Part shown: positions 34,926 to 44,193 of the stretch, piece by piece
Numbering within the stretch: position 1 is the stretch's first letter
Layout: every line of letters starts with the position of its first letter
Assembly: GCA_005405945.1 (NCBI GenBank)
Contig: BJHW01000001.1
Location: 930,001-994,000 of the forward strand
Direction: 5' to 3'
DNA from: Streptomyces violaceusniger
GTDB taxonomy: Bacteria > Actinomycetota > Actinomycetes > Streptomycetales > Streptomycetaceae
DNA: 64,000 bases
The notes under the pieces: generated by a model
What the model saw: the letters and a program-made list of their open reading frames with translations, nothing else
Told to the model about the DNA's origin: nothing
Database searches by the model: none
Program-made: the position numbers and the translations under genes

Positions 34926-36419
34926 GTGACCACCCACGTCAAACCCGCCGATGGCGAATCCCCCGTGGTGAGGGAGTTTCCCGAGGGCCTTCCCATCGGC
35001 GACCACTGGGCCGAGGCACCCGCCGGCGGGGACGTCCGCTTTCCCTACGACGGGACGTTCGTCGCCCGGGCCCCCGTCGGGGACACCGGTCTCGCACGCC
35101 AGGCGGTGGACGCCGCCGTCGCGGTGCGCGAGCGGGTCGGACGGCTCCCCTCGCACACCCGGAGGGCGGCGCTGCTCGCCACGCACGAGGCGATCGCCTC
35201 CCGACGCGCGGACTTCGAGCGGCTTCTGGTCCTGGAGACCGGAAAGCCGCTGGTCGACTGCCGTGTGGAAGTGGATCGCACGCTGCTGACGCTGCTGACG
35301 GCGGCCGAGGAGGTGGCCCGGCTGCACGGGGAGACGGTGCCGCTGGACCTGCTGCCGTCGGGTGAGGGGCTGCTCGGCTTCTGGACCCGCAAGCCGATAG
35401 GTGTGGTGGTGGGCATCGCGGGCTTCAACTACCCGCTGCTGCTCGCCGCGCACAAGGTCGCGCCCTCGCTGGCCGCCGGCTGCCCGGTCATCGTCAAGCC
35501 CGCCCCGCAGACGCCCCTGGCCACCCTGTGGCTGGTGCACCTCCTCCGCGAGGCCCTGGGCGCCGCCGACGCGCCGCGCGCCGCGGTCCAGTTGGTGACC
35601 GGGGGCCCCGAGGTGGGTGCCGCGCTGACCTGCGACCGCCGGATCGGTGCGGTGTCCTTCACCGGTTCCGCCGCCGTTGGCCACCGGATCGCCCGGGACG
35701 CGGCACCCACCAAGGTGCTGCTCGAACTCGGCTCCAACGCCGCCCTGGTGGTGGCCGCCGACGCCGACCTCGACGCCGCCGCCGACGCGGTGGTGCGCGG
35801 CGGGTACTACGCGTCGGGCCAGGCGTGTATCAGTGTGCAGCGGGTCATCGTGGTGGACGCCGTGCGCGAGGAGTTCATGGCCCGTCTGACGGAGCGCGTG
35901 GCCCAGGTGGCCGTGGGCGACCCCCGCGATCCGCGGACGCGTGTCTCGGCACTCATCGACAAGCGGTCGACCGAGCGGGTGCGCGCGTGGCTGGACGAGG
36001 CGGTGGCGGCGGGTGCCTCGCTCGTCGCCGGAGGCGGTGTCACCGACGGGGTGATCGAGCCCACCGTGCTGCTCGACGTGGACCGCGCCCTCCCCGTGTG
36101 GAACGAGGAGGTCTTCGCCCCCGTGGTCGCGGTACGGTCCGTCCCCGATCTGGACACGGCCCTGGACCTGGTCAACGACGCGCGCTACGGCCTGCACGCG
36201 AGCGTCTACACCAGCGCCCTGGAGACGGCGTTCACCGCTCTCGACCGCCTGGAGGTGGGTGGAGTGGTCGTCAACGAAGTTCCCGGTTTCCGGTCCGATG
36301 TCATGCCGTACGGGGGTGTGAAGGACTCCGGGGCCGGACGGGAGGGCCCGAGGTTCGCCGTCGAAGAGCTCACCGTCACCCGTATGGCAGTGATCCGCCC
36401 GACGACGAGGAAGCCGTGA
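34926..36419 (+). CDS. Aldehyde dehydrogenase
   Basis: About 497 aa from GTG 34926, 5 bases after the ATPase stop. The NAD-binding region has GVVVGIAGFNYPLLLAAHKV, SFTGSAAVG, the catalytic Glu in LLELGSN and the nucleophile in YASGQACISVQR. The C-terminus has WNEEVFAPVV and MPYGGVKDSGAGREG. It oxidises an aldehyde to an acid with NAD(P). It closely follows the importer and precedes an SDR, so alcohol-to-aldehyde-to-acid oxidation of the imported compound is a reasonable reading. Confidence 0.9.
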   Translation: MTTHVKPADGESPVVREFPEGLPIGDHWAEAPAGGDVRFPYDGTFVARAPVGDTGLARQAVDAAVAVRERVGRLPSHTRRAALLATHEAIASRRADFERLLVLETGKPLVDCRVEVDRTLLTLLTAAEEVARLHGETVPLDLLPSGEGLLGFWTRKPIGVVVGIAGFNYPLLLAAHKVAPSLAAGCPVIVKPAPQTPLATLWLVHLLREALGAADAPRAAVQLVTGGPEVGAALTCDRRIGAVSFTGSAAVGHRIARDAAPTKVLLELGSNAALVVAADADLDAAADAVVRGGYYASGQACISVQRVIVVDAVREEFMARLTERVAQVAVGDPRDPRTRVSALIDKRSTERVRAWLDEAVAAGASLVAGGGVTDGVIEPTVLLDVDRALPVWNEEVFAPVVAVRSVPDLDTALDLVNDARYGLHASVYTSALETAFTALDRLEVGGVVVNEVPGFRSDVMPYGGVKDSGAGREGPRFAVEELTVTRMAVIRPTTRKP

Positions 36420-37225
36420 GGACCACAGTGCGAGCGAAGGACCACACCGATGCGGTGGACGCGTACTCCCGCCTGTTCAGGCTCGACGGCCGCAAGGCCG
36501 TCGTGGTGGGCGCGGGCAGTGGAATCGGCCGCGAGAGCGCCCTGGCGCTCGCGGCACACGGCGCCACGGTGGTGTGCGCCGACCGTGATCTGACGGCGGC
36601 CGAGGAGTCGGCGTCGATGGGGCCCGGCCTTGCCGCGTACGCCCTCGATGTGCTCGACGGCGAGGCGGTCGCGCGTGCCGCCGAGGAGCTCGGCCCCGTC
36701 GACGTGCTCGTCTTCACCGCCGCGACGAATGTGCGCAAGCCCCTGCTGGACTACACGGCGGAGGAATTCGAGCGGGTCGTGGCGCTCAATCTGCGCGCGT
36801 CCTTCGACTTGGTGCGGGCGTTCGGCCGTGGCATGGCCGAACGCGGCGGGGGAAGCATCATCGGCTTCAGCTCGATCCGCGCGGTGGCCGTCGAGCCGGG
36901 CCAGGGGGTGTACGCGGCCACGAAGGCCGGCCTCGTCCAGCTGCTGCGGACCGCTGCGGCCGAGCTGGGCCCGTCGGGTGTGCGGGTGAACACCATCGCC
37001 CCGGGCGTCGTGGACACCCCGCTGACCGCGCAGATCAGGGCGGTGCCGGAGTGGTCGGAGGCCTACGCCAGCAAGAGCGCCCTGGGCCGCTGGTCCCGGG
37101 CCGACGAGCTGGCCGGCGCCGTCGTCTACCTCGCGTCGGACGCGTCGTCCTTCGTCACGGGGAGCCAGCTCTTCGTGGACGGGGGCTGGACGGCGATCGA
37201 CGGGCGCTTCACACCGCCCAGCTGA
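36416..37225 (+). CDS. Short-chain dehydrogenase/reductase
   Basis: About 269 aa from GTG 36416, overlapping the aldehyde dehydrogenase stop (GTGA); GTG 36428 is possible too. The nucleotide site is AVVVGAGSGIGRESALALAA, then VVCADRDL (NAD preference), FTAATN in place of the usual NNAG, Ser in IIGFSSIRAV and YAATKAGLVQLLRTAA (YxxxK). The C-terminus has the classical VTGSQLFVDGGW. It likely oxidises an alcohol for the aldehyde dehydrogenase. The operon ends at a strong hairpin 18 bases later. Confidence 0.88.
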   Translation: MRTTVRAKDHTDAVDAYSRLFRLDGRKAVVVGAGSGIGRESALALAAHGATVVCADRDLTAAEESASMGPGLAAYALDVLDGEAVARAAEELGPVDVLVFTAATNVRKPLLDYTAEEFERVVALNLRASFDLVRAFGRGMAERGGGSIIGFSSIRAVAVEPGQGVYAATKAGLVQLLRTAAAELGPSGVRVNTIAPGVVDTPLTAQIRAVPEWSEAYASKSALGRWSRADELAGAVVYLASDASSFVTGSQLFVDGGWTAIDGRFTPPS

Positions 37226-37242
37226 CCGCAACGTCGCGCATG

Positions 37243-37291
37243 CTTCAGGCCCCTCTTCCGGAGGTGTTCAACCCGGAAGAGGGGCCTGAAG
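37243..37291. terminator. Bidirectional terminator, 19-bp perfect stem
   Basis: CTTCAGGCCCCTCTTCCGG (37243-37261) pairs with its exact reverse complement at 37273-37291 across an 11-base loop. It lies between the SDR (ends 37225) and the convergent sulfatase (ends 37307). Confidence 0.85.
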
Positions 37292-37306
37292 CCGTCGGGG
37301 GCCGGA

Positions 37307-39573
37307 TCAGTCGACGCGCTCGAAGGGTACGGTGCCCTCTTCGTCCGGGGCGACCGTGAACACGACCTTCTCGAACCCTCCGGTGAAGGCGAATTCACCT
37401 TCGTAGTGGGGCGAGGAGGGCGACAGGGTGTCCCGGCCGACGTCGAGCCCCTGCCATCCCAGGAAGTGCGGGAGGACCCGCGGAATGTCCCCGGCGCCCA
37501 CCGGCCTGCCCGACACATAGAGGTGTCCGACGCCCCGCATGTCGCCGGTCTTGACGAATGCGAAGGTCAGCTCCGCCGGGCCGGTCGGGAGTTCTTCCAC
37601 CGAGGTCACCGTGTACCGGGTGCCGAGGAAGTTGTACTCGTAGACCAGCCGGTTGTCCTTGACGTACAGGACGTATCCGCTGCTGATGTTGCCCAGGGAC
37701 ACCAGGACACCCTCGTCCGCCGCGGTGGCCCGGTCGACATGCGCGGTGATGCGGTGTGCGCGGTTCATCACCGGAGGCACCGCGGCGACGGGCAGATGGG
37801 CCATGCCGGGGTAGTAGGTGAAGGTGGTGCGCCTGCGCGGGGAGCCGGGGCGCGGAATCTTCGCCCGGTAGGCGAATCCGTTGTCGTCCAGCGGCAGCAC
37901 ATCGTACTTCCCCGCCTCCACCCAGAAGCGGGCGATCATCTTCTGGAGTTGTTCGGGGTGGGTCCGCGCCAGGTCGTCGCACTCCGAGAAGTCGGTGTCG
38001 TGGTGGTACAGCTCCCACTGGTCGTCGTCGAAGGACGTTCCGCGCTGGTGGAAGGCGACGGCCTTCCAGCCGTCGTGCCAGATCGCGCGGTGCCCGAACA
38101 TCTCGAAGTACTGGGCTTCCTTGCGCGTGGGCGCGGTCGGCGAGCCGAAGGTGTACGCCATGCTGACACCGTGGAGCGGCAGTTGGGGGATGCCGTTGTG
38201 CACCTCGGGAGCCCGCACACCGAGTACCTCGAAGAGGGTCGGGACGATGTCGTTGACATGGTGGAACTGCTGCCTGACCTCGCCGGTGCGCGGCAGCCCC
38301 CGGGGCCACCGCACGATGAGCGGACAGCGGACGCCGCCTTCGTGGGTGTTCTGCTTGTAGCGCTTGAACGGGGTGTTGCCCGCCTGTGCCCAGCCCCAGG
38401 GGTAGTTGGCGTGAGCGCGGGTGGTGCCGATGTCATCGATCCGCGCCACCATCTCCTCGACGTCCTCGGCGATGCCGTTCTGGAACGCGGTGGGGTTGAG
38501 CGAACCCTTCTGCCCGCCTTCCTGGCTGGCCCCGTTGTCCGAGAGCAGGATGGTGATGGTGTTCTCCATCTGGCCTATCCGCTCCAGGAACTCCATGAGC
38601 CGGCCGATGTGGTGGTCGGTGTGGTCGAGCATCGCCGCGTAGGCCTCCTGGAGGCGTACGGACAGCTTCCTCTCGTCGTCCGACAGCTCGTCGAACGGAA
38701 CGACCCCGGGGTTGCGCGGCGCCAGTTCGGTGCCGGGTGGCAGGATGCCCCGTTCGATCTGGCGGGCGTGGCGAGTGGCGCGCTCGGCGTCCCAGCCGTG
38801 GTCGAACCGGCCACGGTACTTCTCCAAGTACTCCTGGGGAGCCTGGTGCGGGGCGTGCGCCGCGCCGAATGCCAGGTAGAGGAAGAAGGGCTTCTCCGGA
38901 GTGACCGACGTCTGGTCGCGGACGAACTCGATCGCCCGGTCGACCAGGTCCTCACTGAGGTGATAGCCCTCCTCCGGGGTCTTCGGCGGGTCCACGGCGT
39001 GGTTGTCGTAGAACAGCTCCGGGTGGAAGCTGTCCGTCTCGGCCTCCAGGAATCCGTAGTAGCGCTCGAACCCGCGCGACAGCGGCCACTGGGTGTACGG
39101 CCCGGACGGGGTGGTCTGCTCCATCGGCGCCAGATGCCACTTGCCGACGGCCATGGTGTTGAAGCCGTTCTCGCGCAGCACCTCGGGCAGGGTCGCGGCG
39201 GCCGTGGTGATCCGCCCCGGCCGCTGGGGAAGCCGGTGTCGAAGTTGGACAGCATCCGCATGCCGACGGAGTGGTGGTTCCGGCCGGTCAGCAGGGAGGC
39301 GCGGGTCGGCGAACACAGCGTGGTGGTGTGGAAGTTGGCGTAACGAAGGCCACCGGTGGCGAGGGCGTCCATGGCGGGGGTGTCGATGTCCGAGCCGAAG
39401 CAGCCGAGATCGGAGAAGCCGACGTCGTCGAGCACGATGACCACGACGTTGGGCGTGTCCTCGGGAAGCGTCTGCTGCTCGGGCCACCAGGGAGTCGACT
39501 CCTCGTAGGTGGTGCCGATCCTGCCTTGGAAGGTGCCGCCCACGGACGGCGCATGAGGAGAGGCGTTGGTCAT
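37307..39573 (-). CDS. Arylsulfatase-like Cys-type sulfatase (frameshifted at about 39217)
   Basis: From ATG 39573 the first frame has NVVVIVLDDVGFSDLGCFGS (metal Asp residues) and the sulfatase signature TLCSPTRASLLTGRN. Cys87 is the residue turned into formylglycine. One G is missing from a GGGG run near 39217. The second frame continues ITTAAATLPEVLRENGFNTM, GKWHL, FFLYLAFGAAHAPHQ, ILLSDNGAS and a C-terminal beta domain to 37307. The total is about 755 aa, long for the family because of the extra C-terminal domain. No signal peptide is evident, so it probably works in the cytoplasm on imported sulfate esters. The perfect GntR-type palindrome at 39623 lies in its promoter. Confidence 0.85.
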
Positions 39574-39622
39574 CCAGGACGCTCCTTGGCGTGGACGTTT
39601 CGATCCGAGGACGCTCCAGTTA

Positions 39623-39637
39623 ACTGGTCTTACCAGT
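39623..39637. promoter_or_regulatory. Perfect FadR-type operator before the sulfatase
   Basis: ACTGGT-CTT-ACCAGT is an exact palindrome 50 bases upstream of the sulfatase ATG. It contains the TGGT-N3-ACCA core used by many FadR-subfamily GntR proteins. A close relative lies at 29577-29591 before the importer. Confidence 0.7.
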
Positions 39638-39687
39638 AGGCGGTGTAAGTCTCACCCGCGCCCGAAGTGGTGTCAACCAAGGCGCCG

Positions 39688-40666
39688 TCAGCGGGTCGGA
39701 GGCAGATCCGCCGCGCAGCGGAACCCCATGTGGCCGGTGGAGCTGTCCGGTGTGTTGGACGTGCGCGCGGCGACGCGGTAGCGGTTGCAGTACGACGCGT
39801 GGCACAGGTAGGAGCCGCCGCGGATCACCTTCGCCTCCCCGGTGGGAGGTCCGGCCGGGTCCTGGCGGGTCTCCGGGCGGTCGGCCACCTGCCATGTGGT
39901 GCTCCACCAGTCGGAGCACCATTCCCACACATTGCCGGATGTGTTGTACAGGCCGAAGTTGTTGGGCCGGTAGGCCTTGACCGGCGCGGTGCCCAGATAC
40001 CCGTCCTCACCGGTGTTGACCTGCGGGAACTGCCCCTGCCAAATGTTGCAGCGGTGCTGTCCCCGAGGCAGGAGCTCATCCCCCAGGGGTAACGGGAGCG
40101 CTCCAGGCCGCCACGCGCCGCCCTCTCCCACTCCGCCTCCGTGGGCAGGCGTTTGCCCGCCCACTCCGCGTAGGCGGACGCGTCGCGCCAGGAGACGTGG
40201 ACGACGGGGTGGTTCGACAGATCGGTCCATGACGACCCCGGCCCGTACGGAGCCCGCCAGCACGCCCCGTCGACCGCGAGCCACCAGGGCGCCTGCGCCA
40301 CCGTGCCGTCGCGCACCATGCGCCGGGCGTCGGGGTGGACGAGTGCGTAGAACACGAAGGACCAGCCGTGGCGCTCGGCGTCGGTCCGGTAGCCGCTGCT
40401 GCGCACGAACGTCGCGAACTGCCTGTTGGTGACGGTGGTCGCGTCGATGAGGAACGGTGACAGCCGCACCTCCCGGACCGGGCCTTCACCGTCCTCGGGA
40501 AACGCGTCCGCGTCGTCACCCCCCATCCGGAACGTCCCTCCGGGGATGCGCACCATGGCGCGCATCCCCCGCACCCGGTCCCGCTCCGGGGCCCGGGCCC
40601 GCACGGCGGACGCTTCGGGAATCTCCTCGCCGCCCCGGACGTGGGGGCACAACACGCGCCTGACAT
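39688..40666 (-). CDS. Formylglycine-generating enzyme (SUMF1-type), frameshifted at about 40640 and 40081
   Basis: ATG 40666 is chosen because it follows CGGAGGAGCG directly and starts MSGACCAP. A frame change near 40640 links to [11 protein letters not shown] and [13 protein letters not shown], the usual FGE start. The body has [39 protein letters not shown] and [16 protein letters not shown] second break, one lost G in GGGGG near 40081, leads to [16 protein letters not shown] and [11 protein letters not shown]. The redox Cys pair lies in [15 protein letters not shown]. It oxidises the sulfatase Cys to formylglycine, so with the sulfatase it forms a self-sufficient unit. Confidence 0.87.
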
Positions 40667-40807
40667 CGCTCCTCCGACCGCGGGCTGCTGTTGCTGCTGT
40701 TCCTTGCCCGGCTGACCACACATTCTCCGTCGGCTCGAGCGTACGGCCCACCGACGCCGCCCCGACCGGCGGCCGGGGGGCGCCGGTGCGGCCGGTTCGG
40801 ATCGCGA

Positions 40808-40826
40808 AACAACTGTCCCGGTTGTT
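40808..40826. promoter_or_regulatory. Inverted repeat AACAAC-N7-GTTGTT
   Basis: A 19-base palindrome lies in the gap between the formylglycine-enzyme gene and the phn region, about 70 bases before GTG 40898. It is more AT-rich than its surroundings and could be an operator for the phn operon. The rest of 40667-40897 shows no gene. Confidence 0.4.
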
Positions 40827-40897
40827 CACCTTCCCGGTCCGGTCTCGTTGGCCGTCGGCAGTTTGTCCGGACGAGTGGGCCGATCACAGTTCCCGGG

Positions 40898-41133
40898 GTG
40901 AGTGCGACCAGGTATCCGGAGATCGCGGAGCGGTTCGGCGGCTGGGTACGGAGAGCGGCCGGCCCGCCTGGCTGGTGGAGAGCGTCAGCCGGGACGAGGC
41001 GATCGGCGACGTCCTGATGTACGGCCGTACCCGGACCCGCGCCGACGCCGTCCGGGTCGTGGTCGAGCTCGACGACCGTACGGCCATCGCCGACGTGGCC
41101 GTCACACCGCAGAGAGTCGTCACACCGCGATGA
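40898..41133 (+). CDS. Small protein of unknown function at the head of the phn region (frameshifted near 40955)
   Basis: GTG 40898 gives SATRYPEIAERFGGW. After a one-base shift near 40955 the other frame gives ESGRPAWLVESVSRDEAIGD and VVVELDDRTAIADVAVTPQR, ending at TGA 41131-41133. The total is about 78 aa. I do not recognise it. Its stop overlaps ATG 41130, so it is coupled to the phnG remnant. It may be a piece of a larger phn-associated gene. Confidence 0.4.
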
Positions 41134-41280
41134 ACCAGGAGAAGTGGTGACATACGTCATGAGCAGGGGCATCGCTGTGCCGTGCTGGCCGAGGCCGAGC
41201 GGGCCGAACTGATCGAACTGGCCGACGCCTGCCTCGCCGACGGCGCGCGGGTACGAGTGCTGGTGGGGCCCGAGGTCGGC
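41130..41280 (+). pseudogene. phnG: phnG-like remnant (C-P lyase subunit)
   Basis: The frame at 41161-41280 reads EQGHRCAVLAEAERAELIEL and LADGARVRVLVGPEVG, like the start of PhnG, a C-P lyase core subunit. It breaks off and phnH-like sequence follows at once. ATG 41130 opens a frame that stops after six codons, so the start is also damaged. The assignment rests mainly on the phn context. Confidence 0.5.
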
Positions 41281-41392
41281 TGCGACCGCGGCCAAGCTGC
41301 GCCCCGCCCAGGCACAGGGCGTCTTCCGCGCCGTGCTCGACGCCCTGGCGCGGCCGGGCACGGTGACCCGGTTCCCCTCGGACGTCCCCGGC
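41281..41392 (+). pseudogene. phnH: phnH-like remnant (C-P lyase subunit)
   Basis: AKLRPAQAQGVFRAVLDALA and RPGTVTRFP match the N-terminal end of PhnH, which starts with a conserved FR.VLDALARPG segment. After about 35 residues the sequence runs directly into a PhnK-like ABC ATPase. The rest of PhnH and all of PhnI and PhnJ, which normally follow, are absent. Confidence 0.6.
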
Positions 41393-41878
41393 GTGGTGCG
41401 GCTGCGGATCGACGCGATGGCCGTGGTCCACCAGGACCCGGCCGTCGGGCTCGACCTGCGGGTCTCCGCCGGTGGCAACATCGCCGAGCGGCTGACCGCG
41501 GCGGGCTGGCGCGGCTACCGCGCCATCCGGCGCCGCGCGGCGAAGCTGCTGGACCGGGTCGAGGTGCCGCTGTCCCGCATGGACGACCCGGTGCACACCT
41601 TCTCCGGCGGTGAGCGCCAGCGGGTGAACCTCGCCGCGGGCACGGTGCGGCCGCCCCGGCTGCTGCTGCTCGACGAGCCGGTGTCCGCACTGGACCCGGC
41701 CAACCGGGAGGCGGCGCTGGAGCTGGTCGACTCGCTGGCGGGGCAGGGCGTCGCCGTCCTCGCCGTCTTCCACGACATGGACGCCATCCGGCGGCTGGCG
41801 TCCAGGGTGGTGTTCGTCGGCGACGGCCGGATCGCCCGGCAGGGCGCGCCGGATCGGATGCTGGAGGCGGCGGCATGA
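41393..41878 (+). pseudogene. Fused phnK/phnL remnant (C-P lyase ABC-type ATPases)
   Basis: The frame gives MAVVHQDPAVGLDLRVSAGG, NIAERLTAAGWRGYRAIRRR and DRVEVPLSRMDDPVHTFSGG, the middle of a PhnK. Exactly at the ABC signature it turns into a PhnL end: [31 protein letters not shown] and VAVLAVFHDMDAIRRLASRV. Neither gene's Walker A is present, so the fusion cannot bind ATP normally. The joint at the shared SGG(E/M)RQR motif suggests recombination between the two homologous genes. The frame stays open and ends overlapping the phnM start (ATGA). Confidence 0.7.
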
Positions 41879-43033
41879 GCACGGGACTGGTGAGCAGGGG
41901 GCCGGCCGAGGCGCCGGCCCAGGGCTGGACGCTGGGCGGTCCGCCCCGGGACTACGTGCTGGGACACGTACGGGCGGTGCTGCCGGACCGGGTGCTGGAC
42001 GACGCGCTGGTCGCGGTCCGGGGCGGCAGGATCGCGGAGGTCGCACCGCACCCGGCCGGTGTGGAGGCCGACGTAGACGGCCAGGGGATGCTGTGTCTGC
42101 CCGGTCCGGTGGATGTGCACAGCGACGGTCTGGAGAAGGAGCTGCTGCCGCGCCCCGGGGCCGAACTGCCCCTGGAATTCGCGCTGTTGTCCTTCGAGGG
42201 CAAGCTGCGCGCGGCCGGTGTCACCACGGCGTACCACGGCGCGGCGTTCGAGGAGAGCGGCGGGCGCGGCATGCGCCGCACCCTGGAGAACGCGCGACGG
42301 ATCTGCGCGGCCGTGGCGAGCCGCGCCGACGAGGGCCTGGTGGACCACCGGATCCTGCACCGGCTGGACGTCCGCTGCCCGGAGGGTCTGGCCGGGCTGC
42401 GGCAGCGGCTGGAGCGGATCGGGGGCGCCGAGCGCGGACCGGTCCTGGTGTCGCACGAGGACCACACCCCGGGCCAGGGGCAGTACGCGGACCCCGGCTA
42501 CTACGAGCGGTATCTCCTCGGCACCCGCGGGGTCACCGACGACGAGGCCCGCGGCTACGTGGACCGGCTCATCGAGGACCGGGACGGCCGGCTCGACGTC
42601 CGCGAGGAGGCGCTGGACTGGCTCGGCGAGCAGGCCCGCGCGGGCCATATCCGGCTGCTCGGCCACGACCCAGCTCGGCGAGGGAGATCGAGGAGCTACG
42701 GAGGCGGGGTGGCGCGGTGGCGGAGTTCCCCACCACGGTGGCCGCCGCCAAGGCCGCATACGAGCACGGCATGCCGACGGTGATGGGCGCGCCCAACGTG
42801 CTGCGCGGCAACTCGCACAACGGCAACGCCTCCGGCCGCGAGTTGGTCGGCCGCGGCCTGGTCACCGCGCTCGCCTCCGACTACCTGCCGTCGGGGCTGC
42901 TCTCGGCGGCACTGCTGCTCGCCGAGGAGGGGCTGGCGCCGCTGCCCGCGGCGGTCGGCCTGGTCACCGGCGGCGCGGCGGCCGTCGCCGGTCTCCCCGA
43001 CCGCGGCCGGCTCGAGGAGGGTCTGCGGGCGAA
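41875..43033 (+). pseudogene. phnM: phnM-like metal-dependent hydrolase, 3' truncated (also frameshifted at about 42671)
   Basis: From ATG 41875 it reads GHVRAVLPDRVLDDALVAVR, PGPVDVHSDGLEKELLPRPG, VTTAYHGAAFEES and VLVSHEDHTPGQGQY. After one lost C near 42671 it continues REIEELRRRGGAVAEFPTTV, GAPNVLRGNSHNGNASGREL and LASDYLPSGLLSAALLLAEE. This is PhnM, the triphosphate hydrolase step of the C-P lyase pathway. At GRLEEGLRAN, where PhnM should go on to its closing beta domain, the sequence switches to an inositol-monophosphatase-like protein. Confidence 0.75.
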
Positions 43034-43546
43034 CGCCGCCTCGGGTGTCCCGCTGTCCGCGTTCGCGGGTGTCATCGCGGTGGACGGTGTGCCGACCGAG
43101 GCGCTGACCAGTTGGCTGGACACCGGGCGCTGCTGGCACACGGTGGCGGGTCAGCCGTCCCGTACCGCACGAGCGGCCGTACGGAGCTGGACGGCGCGGC
43201 GGTGAGTCTGCTGCGGCCGCAGCGGCACATCGCCGACGCGTGGTGGCGGGTGGCGACGCGGGCGGCCAGGATCCGCATCCTGTCCACGAGTTGCCTGGAG
43301 ACGGTGCTGGTGGCCGAGGGGTCCACGGACGCGTTCGCCGACGCCGGTTCCGACACCCACCGGATCGTGGACCTGGCGGCCGCGATGGTGACCGTCCCCG
43401 CGGCGGGCGGCGCGGTGATCGATGTGCGCGGCCGCCCGCTGGAGCTCGACCCCGACCTCACCCGCCGCTGGTCGGGTGTGGTCGCGGCCACCCCGCGGCT
43501 CGCGGAGGAATTGGCGGAGACCATCCGCGGCACGGAGGAGCGATGA
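43034..43546 (+). pseudogene. Inositol-monophosphatase-like protein, C-terminal part fused to phnM
   Basis: After the joint the frame reads SGVPLSAFAGVIAVDGVPTE and TSWLDTGRCWHTVAGQP. One lost C near 43158 leads to YRTSGRTELDGAAVSLLRPQ, ILSTSCLETVLVAEGSTDAF and GGAVIDVRGRPLELDPDLTR, to TGA 43544-43546. These are the late strands of an inositol-monophosphatase-type sugar phosphatase. The N-terminal metal-site motifs are missing. Confidence 0.6.
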
Positions 43547-44106
43547 CCACCCGTATCCCCCTGGACCCACTGACGGACGAGGAACTGACCGCGCTCGTGG
43601 ACGGCCTCGCGGGCCTGCCGTACGGCGGAGAGGCCGTCGACCAGCGGACACACGCGCTGCAGACGGCGTGGCTGGCGATGGACGCGGGCGCGGACGACGA
43701 ACTGGTGGTGGCCTCGGCGCTGCACGACATCGGCCGGGCCCGGCCGGTCCGGGCCGAACACCCGGGTCTGCCGTACGAGATGGCGGGCGCCGAGTTCGCC
43801 CGCCGCCGGGTGAGCGAACGGGCGGCGTGGCTCATCGCCCAGCACGTACCGGCCAAGCGCTGTCTGGTGGCGACCGACGCGGCGTACCACGCCCTGCTCA
43901 GCCCGGCGTCGGTCGCGTCCCTGAAGGCCCAGGGCGGCCCGATGGACGAGCGCGAGGTGTCGGAGTTCGCGGCCCATCCGCCGGCCGCGGACGCGGTCGC
44001 GCTGCGCCGCTGGGACGACGCGGCCAAGGACCCGGACGGCCCGCGACTCGCGATGCCGACCCTCCTGGCGGCCCACGCCCGCTGCGTGGCGGCGCGGCGG
44101 GCCTGA
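43543..44106 (+). CDS. HD-domain protein of phosphonate-degradation operons (PhnZ-like)
   Basis: This intact 187-aa protein starts at ATG 43543 behind GGAGGAGCG, overlapping the previous stop. HD-domain metal residues are in QRTHALQTAWLAMDAG, ASALHDIGRARP and AEHPGLPYEMAG, plus a later AQHVPAKRCL. The group related to PhnZ includes mixed-valent di-iron oxygenases that cleave the C-P bond of hydroxy-phosphonates. It is the only undamaged gene of the phn region. If it still works it would need a partner hydroxylase (PhnY type), which is not in the window. Confidence 0.75.
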   Translation: MTTRIPLDPLTDEELTALVDGLAGLPYGGEAVDQRTHALQTAWLAMDAGADDELVVASALHDIGRARPVRAEHPGLPYEMAGAEFARRRVSERAAWLIAQHVPAKRCLVATDAAYHALLSPASVASLKAQGGPMDEREVSEFAAHPPAADAVALRRWDDAAKDPDGPRLAMPTLLAAHARCVAARRA

Positions 44107-44193
44107 GAGTGGTTGCGCCCGGGGGCAGGCCGCTCGGCCTGCCCCCGGGACGCTGCGCACATGCCCTCCGGAGCGATGCGCTCCCCGCCCGCT

